This document shows positions 12,888-20,881 of a stretch of 22,634 bases of DNA, piece by piece. The DNA comes from a virus. Numbering within the stretch: the stretch's first letter is position 1; the number at the start of each line of letters is the position of its first letter. The stretch is from positions 1-22,634 of the IMG/VR virus record IMGVR_UViG_3300030099_005423. One strand, given 5' to 3'. The notes beneath the pieces are model-generated. The model was not told where the DNA came from and did no database searches. It was given only the letters and a program-made list of their open reading frames with translations. The position numbers and the translations under genes were made by a program.

Positions 12888-13832
12888 ATGGCAACATTTT
12901 TAACAACAAATGCTATTGGGGAAAGAGAAGATTTATCTGATATTATTTATCGGATTGATCCTGCAGAAACACCATTATTCACTGCTGCTGCAAAAGAAAC
13001 AACCAGTGGCGTTACAACTGAATGGCAAGTCCAAGAACTCGCTGCAGCAGTTGACACAAACCATGTGAATGAGGGTGCAGACTACTCGTATGTAAATCCT
13101 CAGAGTACTACGAGGCTCTCAAATGTCCATCAAATAGCAGCACAAGCTGCATCAGTGTCAAACACACTCGATGTAGTAGACAAAGCAGGTCGTGATAGAG
13201 AAACTGCATACGTCAAAGTCATTAAAGGACTTGAGCAAAGACGTGACATTGAAAAGTCACTTTTCAAGAACGAAGCAAAATCTGCATCTGACCCAAGAAA
13301 AACTGCAAAACTACTTACATGGCTAACAAATGGCGACAAACCATCTGACATGGGCCATGCCACTGGAGATGGAAGTGATACTGCAGATTTAACCGGTACT
13401 GCGAGAGCACTGACACTTGCACAAATCGAGGCAGCAATCAAAGAAGCATACGAAGATGGTGGTTCGCCATCATTACTCGTAATGTCTCCTGCAAACAAAG
13501 TTGCTTTCTCTGGTCTATCATCTGGTTCAGTAGCAACCAACCAAATCACAACAACTGCTCCTCAAGAGGCAGCAATCGTTGGTTCAGTAAGTTTATTCTT
13601 ATCTGACTTTGGTACTGTAAATGCAGTAGTTGACAGACAAGCACCGAACAGCGAAATGTATGTAATTGATACAGACTATGTCGCAATCGGTACATTGCCA
13701 GGAAGAAACTTCGCAGTAAGCGATGTCGCTCCAACAGGCGATGCAACTAAATTTGCAATCGTTACAGAATATGCATTGATTGTACGTGCTCCAAAAGCAC
13801 ATGCTTTCATATTCGGATTAAATACTTCATAA
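12888..13832 (+). CDS. major capsid protein, SU10 (DUF5309) type
   Basis: This 314-aa protein begins FLTTNAIGEREDLSDIIYRI then DPAETPLFTAAAKETTSGV, with TEWQVQELAAA.DTNHVNEGAD. The layout matches the SU10-type major capsid family (DUF5309) of podoviruses and metagenomic marine phages. It should adopt the HK97 fold and build the head shell. Later features include SPANKVAFSGL and a PTGDATKFAIVTEYALIVRA C-terminal region also typical of the family. The ribosome site is AGG a few bases ahead of the ATG. A strong GC hairpin follows the stop at 13847-13868, which fits a highly expressed mRNA with a protected 3' end. Confidence 0.95.
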   Translation: MATFLTTNAIGEREDLSDIIYRIDPAETPLFTAAAKETTSGVTTEWQVQELAAAVDTNHVNEGADYSYVNPQSTTRLSNVHQIAAQAASVSNTLDVVDKAGRDRETAYVKVIKGLEQRRDIEKSLFKNEAKSASDPRKTAKLLTWLTNGDKPSDMGHATGDGSDTADLTGTARALTLAQIEAAIKEAYEDGGSPSLLVMSPANKVAFSGLSSGSVATNQITTTAPQEAAIVGSVSLFLSDFGTVNAVVDRQAPNSEMYVIDTDYVAIGTLPGRNFAVSDVAPTGDATKFAIVTEYALIVRAPKAHAFIFGLNTS

Positions 13833-13846
13833 GGTATTTAGACAAC

Positions 13847-13868
13847 GAGGGGGGGTACATCCCCCCTC
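13847..13868 (+). repeat. GC-rich hairpin after the capsid gene
   Basis: GAGGGGGG (13847-13854) pairs with CCCCCCTC (13861-13868) around a six-base loop. No U tract follows, so it is not a standard terminator. It may stabilise the capsid mRNA or reduce read-through. The last CCTC can alternatively pair with GAGG at 13873-13876, the ribosome site of the next gene, so folding of the main hairpin would leave that site free. Confidence 0.7.
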
Positions 13869-13881
13869 ACATGAGGTTATA

Positions 13882-14214
13882 ATGGCAAAGAAAATAACAG
13901 TCGCAACTGATGGTGTTTCAAAAAAGACAACAATGGAATACGATGCGAATGAAGAACACTACGTATATAAAACAGAACAAAAAATAGACCCAATACGTGA
14001 TCTTGCAAAATCACAAAGAGATTTTCATAGACCTGGCGACTTGATTGGTAACACACAAAAACATTGGCAGAAAGTAGGAGAGATACCGGCAGTTCTATAC
14101 CATGAATTACTACTCAAGTTTGGCGAACCACGAGACAATCCAAAGGCATGGATGAGGTGGCTGCAAGATAAAGATAACGAAGCATTTAGAACAACAACTG
14201 GAAGATTAATCTGA
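13882..14214 (+). CDS. neck/head-completion-region protein, 110 aa
   Basis: GAGG five bases ahead of ATG 13882 opens this 110-aa gene. The C-terminal half (HWQKVGEIPAVLYHELLLKF, then PKAWMRWLQDKDNEAFRTT) follows the layout of small proteins encoded between capsid and adaptor genes in podoviruses: a helical segment with IP..V..., a WL.D.....FRT ending. I know the family only as phage proteins of unknown function. A head-completion or virion role is inferred from order. Its stop overlaps the adaptor start as TGATG. Confidence 0.75.
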   Translation: MAKKITVATDGVSKKTTMEYDANEEHYVYKTEQKIDPIRDLAKSQRDFHRPGDLIGNTQKHWQKVGEIPAVLYHELLLKFGEPRDNPKAWMRWLQDKDNEAFRTTTGRLI

Positions 14215-14837
14215 TGGCACTTTCTAACTTTAGTGATTTAAAAACAGCAATAAGCAACTTCTTGGCACGAGATGATTTAACATCACAAATACCAGATTTT
14301 ATAAAATTGGCAGAGGCACGTATGAGTCGGGAGTTGAGTTCGAGAACACAAGAAAAACGTGCGACTGCAACAACAGTAGCAGGAGATGGATTTATTAGTC
14401 TGCCAACTGATCTAAGAAGTATCAGAAACGTGCAACTTAATACTGATCCATTTACCATACTGAAGTTTCATACTGCCGAAATGTTGAGTAAAGAATATAG
14501 TCAAAGTGGTAATGGCAAACCAAGAGGATATACAATCATTGGAACAGAAATTCAATTGAGGCCCATACCCGATACAACATATACAGTCGAGATAGTTTAC
14601 GGAGAGGGCATTGACTCTCTGTCAGACACGACAACAAACAACACAATACTTACAAGACACCCCGATGCATATCTGTATGGGTCGTTGACAAATGCCTACA
14701 CCTATCTGATGGATGAGGCGAGAGCAACACAATACGATGGATTATTCACACGTATTATGTCTGAAATAATTAGAGATACAGAAGATGCCAGATATGGTGG
14801 TGTCTTATCAATGAAAACAACATATAGAGGAAAATAA
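14214..14837 (+). CDS. head-tail adaptor protein (SU10-adaptor-like)
   Basis: A 207-aa protein starting with FSDLKTAISNFLARDDLTSQ and IPDFIKLAEARMSREL, the signature of phage adaptor proteins of the SU10/Gp6-like group. A beta segment with SLPTDLRSIRNVQL follows, and then RHPDAYLYGSLTNAYTYLMD, also characteristic. It should form a ring below the portal and connect it to the nozzle of a short tail. Its place between capsid and tail genes fits. The TGATG overlap with the gene upstream suggests coupled translation. The 207 aa length is normal. Confidence 0.88.
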   Translation: MALSNFSDLKTAISNFLARDDLTSQIPDFIKLAEARMSRELSSRTQEKRATATTVAGDGFISLPTDLRSIRNVQLNTDPFTILKFHTAEMLSKEYSQSGNGKPRGYTIIGTEIQLRPIPDTTYTVEIVYGEGIDSLSDTTTNNTILTRHPDAYLYGSLTNAYTYLMDEARATQYDGLFTRIMSEIIRDTEDARYGGVLSMKTTYRGK

Positions 14838-14839
14838 CA

Positions 14840-15226
14840 ATGTCAGCTATGTCAAACTTTTTAGAAAATGAAATATTAGACCATATATTGAGAAACTCTG
14901 CATACACACCACCTAGTACAGTCTTTATTGGACTTTCAACCGGTAGTTTTGGCGATGACAATAGTGGCACTGAATTAAGTGGCAATGGTTATGCACGTCA
15001 ATCCATAGCATTTGATGCTGCAAGTGGTGGGGTCTCAGACAACACCAGTAATGTGGACTTCCCAGCAGCCACCGGAAATCAAGGAACCATTAGTCACTTC
15101 GGCTTGTTTGATGCGAGTAGTGGTGGAAACTTACTGATACATGGTGCTTTCTCTGCTTCCAAAGCAGTCACTACTGGAGACATACTTCGTATTGCAGCCG
15201 GCGAACTTGACATAACTGCTGCATAG
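14840..15226 (+). CDS. virion/tail fibre-like protein, 128 aa
   Basis: GAGGA lies upstream of ATG 14840. The 128-aa product begins with SNFLENEILDHILRNSAYTP and STVFIGLSTGSFGD, and has NGYARQSIAFDAASGG and ISHFGLFDASSGGNLLIHGA. This pattern is typical of small phage structural proteins annotated as tail fibre protein (Gp80-like in some phages). It is mostly beta with a short N-terminal helix. The molecular role is uncertain, but homologues are often found in the virion. It probably forms part of the tail or head decoration. Confidence 0.8.
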   Translation: MSAMSNFLENEILDHILRNSAYTPPSTVFIGLSTGSFGDDNSGTELSGNGYARQSIAFDAASGGVSDNTSNVDFPAATGNQGTISHFGLFDASSGGNLLIHGAFSASKAVTTGDILRIAAGELDITAA

Positions 15227-15230
15227 TCTC

Positions 15231-15794
15231 ATGGCAACAATGGAGGAGTTAGATGCCTTTGGCACGATGGACTCCCTTGATTCTTTCACTTTAGAACAAT
15301 TAGATAATCTTACACTACATAGTGCAAGTGCAGCAGTATCAATTGCACTTACAACGTCATCCACTGCAAATCGTATATTAGGTGCTTCATCGGCAGTAAC
15401 TATTGCGATTACATCAACAAGTGGTAGTGGTCTTATACAAGAGGTCGGTAGTGATGTTACAATCGCAATCACTGAAAGTAGTGCTGCAGGTCTCATAAAA
15501 ACAGTATCAGAGAGTGTTGCAATATCAATAAATGCAACCTCAAGTTGCAACATCATATTAGATGCTGGTGCAGATGCAACAATCAGTATTACGACAAGTG
15601 CTGGTTTTGGTCGCATCATGGAAGTATCGGCAGGAGAGAGCATAACATTGAGTGCCGAGACAATTGGAGAAATATTAGGCGAGGCATGGACAGAAACATC
15701 AGTCGGTGGGGAAACGTGGACAGAGGTCACTGTTGGTAGTGAAACGTGGACAGAGACCTCAACAACAACAACAGAGTGGGGTACACTACAATGA
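15231..15794 (+). CDS. repeat protein with exact 20-residue period, putative virion component
   Basis: A 187-aa protein with a short helical N terminus (MEELDAFGTMDSLDSF). Then come six repeats of 20 residues at exact spacing, whose cores occupy 33-40, 53-60, 73-80, 93-100, 113-120 and 133-140, for example SAAVSIAL, SSAVTIAI and GSDVTIAI. The pattern of alternating small and branched residues followed by a G or T turn fits short beta strands stacked as a solenoid. A second repeat follows with tryptophans at W153, W163 and W173, exactly ten residues apart (ETWTEVTVGS). Alternative start M4 (15240) is possible. It lies between a tail fibre-like gene and the nozzle gene and overlaps the latter as ATGA, so a virion role is likely. 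I recognise no named family. Confidence 0.8.
   Translation: MATMEELDAFGTMDSLDSFTLEQLDNLTLHSASAAVSIALTTSSTANRILGASSAVTIAITSTSGSGLIQEVGSDVTIAITESSAAGLIKTVSESVAISINATSSCNIILDAGADATISITTSAGFGRIMEVSAGESITLSAETIGEILGEAWTETSVGGETWTEVTVGSETWTETSTTTTEWGTLQ
15327..15650 (+). repeat. 60-base periodic coding repeat (6 units)
   Basis: The six 20-residue protein repeats correspond to 60-base units in phase with the reading frame. DNA copies have diverged while the amino-acid pattern is kept, which points to old duplication under selection for structure rather than recent expansion. Confidence 0.7.
15687..15755 (+). repeat. 30-base periodic coding repeat encoding WTE(T/V) units
   Basis: Three units with TGGACAGA at 30-base steps encode WTETSVGGE, WTEVTVGSE and WTETSTTTT. 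The DNA is more conserved between units than in the 20-residue block (GGGGAAACGTGGACAGA, AGTGAAACGTGGACAGA), suggesting more recent duplication. Confidence 0.75.
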
Positions 15795-17263
15795 TAGAGT
15801 TTGGAGAATGGTTGCCAGACCAATCAGATTTAGGAAATTCTGGTGTACTAGAAGCAAAGAATGTTTTGCCATCAATACGAGGTTACGTGCCGATGAAAAG
15901 TTTGGCACAAATATCTGGTGTTGCTGATAACTACATACGTGGCATGTTTGCAACAAGAAAGCAAGATGGTACAGTGCAACTGTTTGCAGGAGATAGTGCA
16001 AAATTATATAGATATGCAAGTGCCGACTCTGATTTAGATAGTGTGTCTACCAGTGGAAACTACACATTGGGAACAGAAGATGTGTGGAAGTTTGTTCAGT
16101 TCGGTAATTCACTGATCGCTGCCGGTGGTCACAACCAAGTATTGCAGGAGTTTAATATTGAGAGTTCGAGTAATTTTGATCCGATTAGTGGAGCACCTGC
16201 AGCAAAGCATATTGCAGTTGTACGAGATTTTGTTGTCACTGGTAATGTTAAGTATAGTGGCAATACTCACTCTGATCGTATTTATTTTTCTGCCATCAAT
16301 GATCCTACTGATTGGACTATTGGCACTAATCAAACAGATATTCAAACAATACCAGATAAAGGACAAATAACTGGTCTTGTCGGAGGCAACGTAGGTGTCG
16401 TGCTTTTACAGAAAGGTATTGCACGTATCGAGTATGTTGGCAGTCCTATCATATTCTCTGTAGAGATGATTGAGACAACTCATGGTTGTGACTTGTCAAA
16501 TTCAGTAGTCGCACTAGGAACGTATGCAATATTTTATCTCTCGCCAGATGGTTTCTTTATGTTTGACGGACAGAGGTCAATCCCCATTGGTTCAGAGAAA
16601 GTTGACACATTCTTCTATGATGACTTAAATCCTGCATTTACACATCGATTGACGGCTGCGATAGACCCACAAAATCAAGTCGTTATGTGGTCATATCCAA
16701 GCATCGCATCAACAAGTGGCGATCCGGATAGAATGTTGGCATATAATTATGCAATCAATAAATGGAGTCTGATCGAACTCGACCACCAAAGTTTGGGTAC
16801 AATACTGATCCCAGGCAGTACACTTGAGGAATTAGACAATATCAATTCATCAATAGATGCACTTGGCACAAGTCTTGATAGTCCTTTATTCAAAGGCGAT
16901 AGTTTTACATTAGCTGCATCAAAAGATAAAAAGATACATACGTTTACCGGCACACCATTATCGGCAACTGTTACGACTCGTGAGTTCGAGATAGCACCGA
17001 TGCGAACAAGTGTGATAAACAAAGTCATACCATACGTGACGGCAAAAAACCCAGCAGTACAACCAACCTTATCTGTATCGGTAGGTAGCCGGTCAAAACA
17101 ATTAAACGATGTGACATTCACAAGTGCATCCTCACTTAGTGATGACAACTTTTGCAATGTACGTTCACATGGTCGTTACCATCGTGTACGTGTAGAGACA
17201 AGTGGAGACTTCAGATATTTGTTAGGATGTGACATTGAGGGTGCAACATTAGGTAAAAGATAA
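15791..17263 (+). CDS. tail nozzle / stabilization-like protein
   Basis: The start was set at ATG 15791, which overlaps the repeat-protein stop as ATGA; an earlier in-frame ATG at 15746 lies inside that gene. The 490-aa product begins IEFGEWLPDQSDLGNSGVLE then AKNVLPSIRGYVPMK. Later blocks are RDFVVTGNV....RIYFSAINDPTDW and GLVGGNVGVVLLQKGIARIE, then YLSPDGFFMFDGQ and AIDPQNQVVMWSYPS. This is the beta-propeller-like layout of podovirus nozzle and P22 gp10-type stabilization proteins. It would form the tail tube tip under the adaptor and plug the channel. Size and order fit. The exact family is not fixed by what I can see. Confidence 0.82.
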   Translation: MIEFGEWLPDQSDLGNSGVLEAKNVLPSIRGYVPMKSLAQISGVADNYIRGMFATRKQDGTVQLFAGDSAKLYRYASADSDLDSVSTSGNYTLGTEDVWKFVQFGNSLIAAGGHNQVLQEFNIESSSNFDPISGAPAAKHIAVVRDFVVTGNVKYSGNTHSDRIYFSAINDPTDWTIGTNQTDIQTIPDKGQITGLVGGNVGVVLLQKGIARIEYVGSPIIFSVEMIETTHGCDLSNSVVALGTYAIFYLSPDGFFMFDGQRSIPIGSEKVDTFFYDDLNPAFTHRLTAAIDPQNQVVMWSYPSIASTSGDPDRMLAYNYAINKWSLIELDHQSLGTILIPGSTLEELDNINSSIDALGTSLDSPLFKGDSFTLAASKDKKIHTFTGTPLSATVTTREFEIAPMRTSVINKVIPYVTAKNPAVQPTLSVSVGSRSKQLNDVTFTSASSLSDDNFCNVRSHGRYHRVRVETSGDFRYLLGCDIEGATLGKR

Positions 17264-17586
17264 TGACAGAGTTCAACTATCGTAAGTTGCCACCTCAAGG
17301 AGGAACACCAAGAGAGATTGCATCTGTTGTGAACTTACTTGTCGATGGCAAGAATAATGCAACTGGCACGTTCACATTGACTGCGAGTGCAACAACAACA
17401 CAAGTAACAGATTTGAGAGCAGGTACAGATAGTGTCATACTTTATGTACCTACCACTGCAAATGCCTCTGCCGAAATAGGTGCAGGTACAATATTTATTT
17501 CTGCAAGAGCAGATAGTAGTTTTACTATCACTCATGCAAATAATAGCCAAAATGATAGGACTTTTATTTACGCCATAATCGGATGA
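17263..17586 (+). CDS. small beta-rich phage structural protein, 107 aa
   Basis: ATG 17263 overlaps the previous TAA (TAATG). After a short head (RKLPPQGGTPREIASVVNLL) the 107-aa protein contains GTFTLTASATTTQVTDLRAG, then VILYVPTTANASAEIGAGTI and SSFTITHANNSQNDRTFIYA. I know this layout from many phage genomes as a conserved small protein next to tail genes. It is beta-rich and its function is unknown. A virion role is inferred from location. Confidence 0.82.
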   Translation: MTEFNYRKLPPQGGTPREIASVVNLLVDGKNNATGTFTLTASATTTQVTDLRAGTDSVILYVPTTANASAEIGAGTIFISARADSSFTITHANNSQNDRTFIYAIIG

Positions 17587-18005
17587 ATTTACTACCAATA
17601 CCGATGGCCCAACTTGACGACATGTGGGTACACATCGAACCAATAATTAAACGTGCCGTTCTACTAACTCCGGATAGGATTGGAACTGAGGATTTGTTGG
17701 ATGCTGCAAAAGCAGGTCAATATCTTCTTTGGATCGTCTACGAAGAGAAAGATAAGAACAAGATCATACAAGCAGTTCTTAGCACACGAGTACTGCAATA
17801 TCCAAAGACAAAGGCTTTTGCCATTGATTTTGTCGCAGGTACAAACATGAAACAGTGGTTACCAATCGTCATGGATAAATTTGAAGAAGTCGCAAAGTTA
17901 AATTCATGCACACATATCGAGGGATATGGTCGCACTGCATGGAGTCGATATCTAAAGAAATACGGATGGAATGTCCGACACATACAATATGAGAAGAGGT
18001 TATAA
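17583..18005 (+). CDS. GNAT-like virion-associated protein, 140 aa
   Basis: ATG 17583 overlaps the previous TGA (ATGA); a second ATG at 17604 is possible. The 140-aa product has QYLLWIVYEEKDKNKIIQAV then FAIDFVAGTNMKQWLPIVMD, and ends KLNSCTHIEGYGRTAWSRYL, KKYGWNVRHIQYEKRL. This is the pattern of GNAT-fold phage proteins that lack clear acetyl-CoA motifs, seen in podoviruses including the T7 gp13 group. It may be an internal core or assembly protein rather than an active acetyltransferase. The gene directly precedes the ejection-type proteins, which supports that reading. Confidence 0.72.
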   Translation: MNLLPIPMAQLDDMWVHIEPIIKRAVLLTPDRIGTEDLLDAAKAGQYLLWIVYEEKDKNKIIQAVLSTRVLQYPKTKAFAIDFVAGTNMKQWLPIVMDKFEEVAKLNSCTHIEGYGRTAWSRYLKKYGWNVRHIQYEKRL

Positions 18006-18877
18006 TGAGTAAAGGAAGATCAGTATCGACTACGACACAAAGTGTCCAGATACCAGACTACTTACAAAACGTACAACAAGAGGTCTTTCAAGCTGCAAGA
18101 GATTTCCAACCGGAAGTTTTTCAAGGCGATAGATTTGCTGCAGTCAATCCACTTGAACAAGCACAACTAGAAAGATTACAACAATTCGGACAAGACTCAG
18201 GGTTGATAGCCGATACTAGTGGTGCAGTTGGTAATTTATTATCCGGCACTATTGGGCAACCAACTTTGTTACAACAAGAGTTTGAAAGAGATTTAAGTCC
18301 AGAGTTTTTAGATCAAGTTATCAGAGATCGTATCGCAGATCAAACAGATGCCATAACGTCACAATATTCGATGGCAGGTAGACTTGGCAGTGATGCCTTT
18401 GGTAGTGCATTAGGTCGTGGCATTGGAACTGCCGTTGCACCTCTTTTGGCAGACCAACAAAGATTTGAGGCAGATCGAAGAGCACAGTTAGCAGGTCAGA
18501 TATCTGATGCAGAAAGACTTGCAGGTGCATTACAACTACAAGGCATAGGTGCAGTACCAAGTGTCCAAAATCTCGAACTACAAAGAATACAAGGTCTCGG
18601 TTCTGCCGGAGAACTCCAAAGACAAATGGACACAAGAAGTATCGTTGCAGAACAAGCACGAATAGCAGAAGAGAATGAGGCAGAAAGACAACGACTCAAT
18701 GCCTTACTTCAAGCTGCAGGTGCAGGAGAGGTCGGTATCGGACAAGTGACAACTCAACAAACACCAGGAGGGGGTATTGGAAGCACATTATTGGGTGCAG
18801 GTCTATTAGCTAGTGGGATAGCAGACTCCGGTCTAGTTAGTGCAGGTATACCATTCTTAACAAGTATTTTTGATTGA
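18005..18877 (+). CDS. putative internal virion (DNA ejection) protein
   Basis: ATG 18005 overlaps the previous TAA, with GAAGAGG upstream. The 290-aa product is rich in Q, A and G. It starts with SVQIPDYLQNVQQEVFQAAR and has a long amphipathic helical body (QRFEADRRAQLAGQISDAER, DTRSIVAEQARIAEENEAER). It ends in a glycine-rich hydrophobic segment (TLLGAGLLASGIADSGLVSA) of about 25 residues that could insert in a membrane. These features are common to podovirus internal proteins that leave the head and form a channel through the cell envelope. Family homology is plausible but not certain. Confidence 0.72.
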   Translation: MSKGRSVSTTTQSVQIPDYLQNVQQEVFQAARDFQPEVFQGDRFAAVNPLEQAQLERLQQFGQDSGLIADTSGAVGNLLSGTIGQPTLLQQEFERDLSPEFLDQVIRDRIADQTDAITSQYSMAGRLGSDAFGSALGRGIGTAVAPLLADQQRFEADRRAQLAGQISDAERLAGALQLQGIGAVPSVQNLELQRIQGLGSAGELQRQMDTRSIVAEQARIAEENEAERQRLNALLQAAGAGEVGIGQVTTQQTPGGGIGSTLLGAGLLASGIADSGLVSAGIPFLTSIFD

Positions 18878-18885
18878 GGCAAGGC

Positions 18886-19845
18886 ATGGCAACTAAAGCA
18901 CAAAAAAGAAAATTAGAAAGACTTGAGAGAAGTGCGAGATCAACAAATATATACAGTGATGGAAATAATTTACGTAAAACAGACCCACAACGTTATGCAA
19001 GAGAAAAAATAAAAAGACGTAAGGCATACGAAGATTTTGCACGTTCAATCGGCAGACCAATAAGAGCCCCTAAAGATGTACGCAGGAGGATGGCAAATGT
19101 TGCTGCCTCAAGTGATGGTGGTTTTATCAACCGATTGATGAACACACCAAATGATATGAGGAATCGTAGTCCAAGACTAAGTGACTTTCCACCAAGGTAT
19201 GATGCTTTATTTAGCAGAGAAGTTGCACAAGGCAGTGGTACGGGTATAGGTCAACAACCTCGTGGTTCTGACATCAACAGAGACGTTGCACAACAACTCA
19301 TCAATCAACAAGCGGCACAAAACTTGGCAAGTGATCCAAATTTCTATCAACAAGGTCAACGTAGAGGATCAGACCTTGCAACAACAAGAACATCAACAAC
19401 ACAACTTACGGCTCCACGTATTACACCTCGTGCCGTAGATTTAGGATTGCTGCAAACAAACATGGGTCAAGTTGATCCTAGTTTTATACCGATTGTAAAC
19501 TTTGGTATTGGTATTGGCGATGCAGGTATCATCACAAATCGTGGTCTTGAAAATGAACTTGGGCAGAATTTTGCAAGTTTAGTCGGAGGCTTCGATGGTG
19601 TAAATATCGACCCAACACTACCCAATATAAACGTCAGACGAGCACGTGATGACCAACAAGGGTTACTCACTGGTTTCTATAGACCTTTTGGGGTTACAGC
19701 AAGTGGTCGTCAAATAGGTTTCGATGACTTATCGTTTGCACAACAACAAGCACTCAATGAGTTTGTAAGACAAAGAGAAAATCAACTAAGAGGTGTCGTA
19801 CCACAAAATTATGGCATCGACTTAAGAATGGCTAGAGGAACTTAA
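18886..19845 (+). CDS. hypothetical virion-region protein, 319 aa
   Basis: I chose ATG 18886, with GAGG upstream; TTG 18874 would add four residues. The 319-aa protein has a basic N terminus (KAQKRKLERLERSARS, then REKIKRRKAYEDFARSIGR). The middle is rich in Q, N, T and R and is probably disordered. The last part has GIGIGDAGIITNRGLENELG and FDDLSFAQQQALNEFVRQRE. I recognise no family. Its place among ejection-type genes and its mix of basic and low-complexity regions suggest an internal virion protein that may contact DNA. This is inference only. Confidence 0.7.
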   Translation: MATKAQKRKLERLERSARSTNIYSDGNNLRKTDPQRYAREKIKRRKAYEDFARSIGRPIRAPKDVRRRMANVAASSDGGFINRLMNTPNDMRNRSPRLSDFPPRYDALFSREVAQGSGTGIGQQPRGSDINRDVAQQLINQQAAQNLASDPNFYQQGQRRGSDLATTRTSTTQLTAPRITPRAVDLGLLQTNMGQVDPSFIPIVNFGIGIGDAGIITNRGLENELGQNFASLVGGFDGVNIDPTLPNINVRRARDDQQGLLTGFYRPFGVTASGRQIGFDDLSFAQQQALNEFVRQRENQLRGVVPQNYGIDLRMARGT

Positions 19846-19846
19846 C

Positions 19847-20881
19847 ATGGTAACAAGAGCAGAACGAGGCAGAGAAGATTTTAGGAGATTTCTAAACTTC
19901 ATAGGCCCATCACAAGCACAAGCACAAAGACGAAGTGTTATGACAGGCAATCCCATAGTGCAAGGAGGTCTTCTTGATCCCCAATCAATTGCAATGCAAC
20001 CAGGGGTGGGTCGTGGAACAGATGCATTTACTAGTCAAAATATCCCACTATACACACCACCAGTTGCATCAAGTGGTAACCGATTTGCAGTGAACACAAT
20101 ACCAACCATGCCAAACATCGGTGTTGATGTCGAACGACCAAGATTTAGTTTTGGTCAAGGACTGCAAAATATATTCAACAATCCAACTGCTCTTGGAAAT
20201 ATTGCAGCAGGTATCAGTCTGTTGGAGGGTGGAGAGTTAACAGAGGCATTAGGTATTAGAGAGGCATTGCAACCAACAGAGGAGACGACTGATACTGGAT
20301 TACCGGATTATCTTGGTAAACTGAAAGAGGGGGAGGAATATCTGCAAAGAGATGATGGGCAGTACGTAATTAGGGCCATACGTGATGGTTCAGTAGAAAA
20401 TGAAATATTTGGACAAATAAGAAAAGACAAAGCAGCAATACAAGCAGTCAATCGAAATGCCGATAGTTACATAAATGATATTGATATTATTCTAAGTGCA
20501 GTGCCGTCTGGTGGTTTTTTTCAAGGTGTCTTTGCACAACTCCCAGGCAGAGTAAAGGATGCCATAGGTCGTTTAAGGAATAAAGAGTTCATAAATAATC
20601 TTAAAGATTTAAAGGCAGGTGGAGCATCGTTAGGTCAAGTAACAGAGACAGAGGGTGCAAGACTCGAAGCGATTGCGACATCTTTCAACCCATTCTCTGC
20701 TAATTTTATACCAGAATTAGAAAAGTTAAGAGATAAGGCACTACTTATTAGAAAGGCAGAAGTTGATGCTTTAACAGGTGCGATTGCACAACAAAGTGGT
20801 CGATTACATGATGACAGAGTTGCTCTTGCCGTAACCGAAGAAGATGATGCAGATGTCGACAAAGAATTAGGAATTTCATAA
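19847..20881 (+). CDS. putative internal virion / ejection protein, 344 aa
   Basis: Starts one base after the previous stop with GAGG nearby. The 344-aa product has a disordered N-terminal third rich in Q, P and N. A short hydrophobic stretch follows (TALGNIAAGISLLEGG, about residues 113-128). The C-terminal helical domain contains INNLKDLKAGGASLGQVTET and EGARLEAIATSFNPFSANFI, then ELEKLRDKALLIRKAEVD. I recall this GG..LGQVT..E...L..A module from the ends of podovirus injection/internal proteins. It probably sits inside the head and enters the cell with DNA. The next gene overlaps as TAATG. Confidence 0.72.
   Translation: MVTRAERGREDFRRFLNFIGPSQAQAQRRSVMTGNPIVQGGLLDPQSIAMQPGVGRGTDAFTSQNIPLYTPPVASSGNRFAVNTIPTMPNIGVDVERPRFSFGQGLQNIFNNPTALGNIAAGISLLEGGELTEALGIREALQPTEETTDTGLPDYLGKLKEGEEYLQRDDGQYVIRAIRDGSVENEIFGQIRKDKAAIQAVNRNADSYINDIDIILSAVPSGGFFQGVFAQLPGRVKDAIGRLRNKEFINNLKDLKAGGASLGQVTETEGARLEAIATSFNPFSANFIPELEKLRDKALLIRKAEVDALTGAIAQQSGRLHDDRVALAVTEEDDADVDKELGIS

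Noticed and set aside
15131-15823. Minus-strand open frame of 230 codons opposite the repeat protein
   Set aside because: Its periodic valine/serine/threonine pattern mirrors the repeats on the plus strand; the plus-strand frame has the coupled junctions and gene order.
17583-18005. Active acetyltransferase
   Set aside because: The GNAT-like layout is present but I cannot see a clear acetyl-CoA binding motif (R/Q-x-x-G-x-G/A). A structural role is more consistent with the context.
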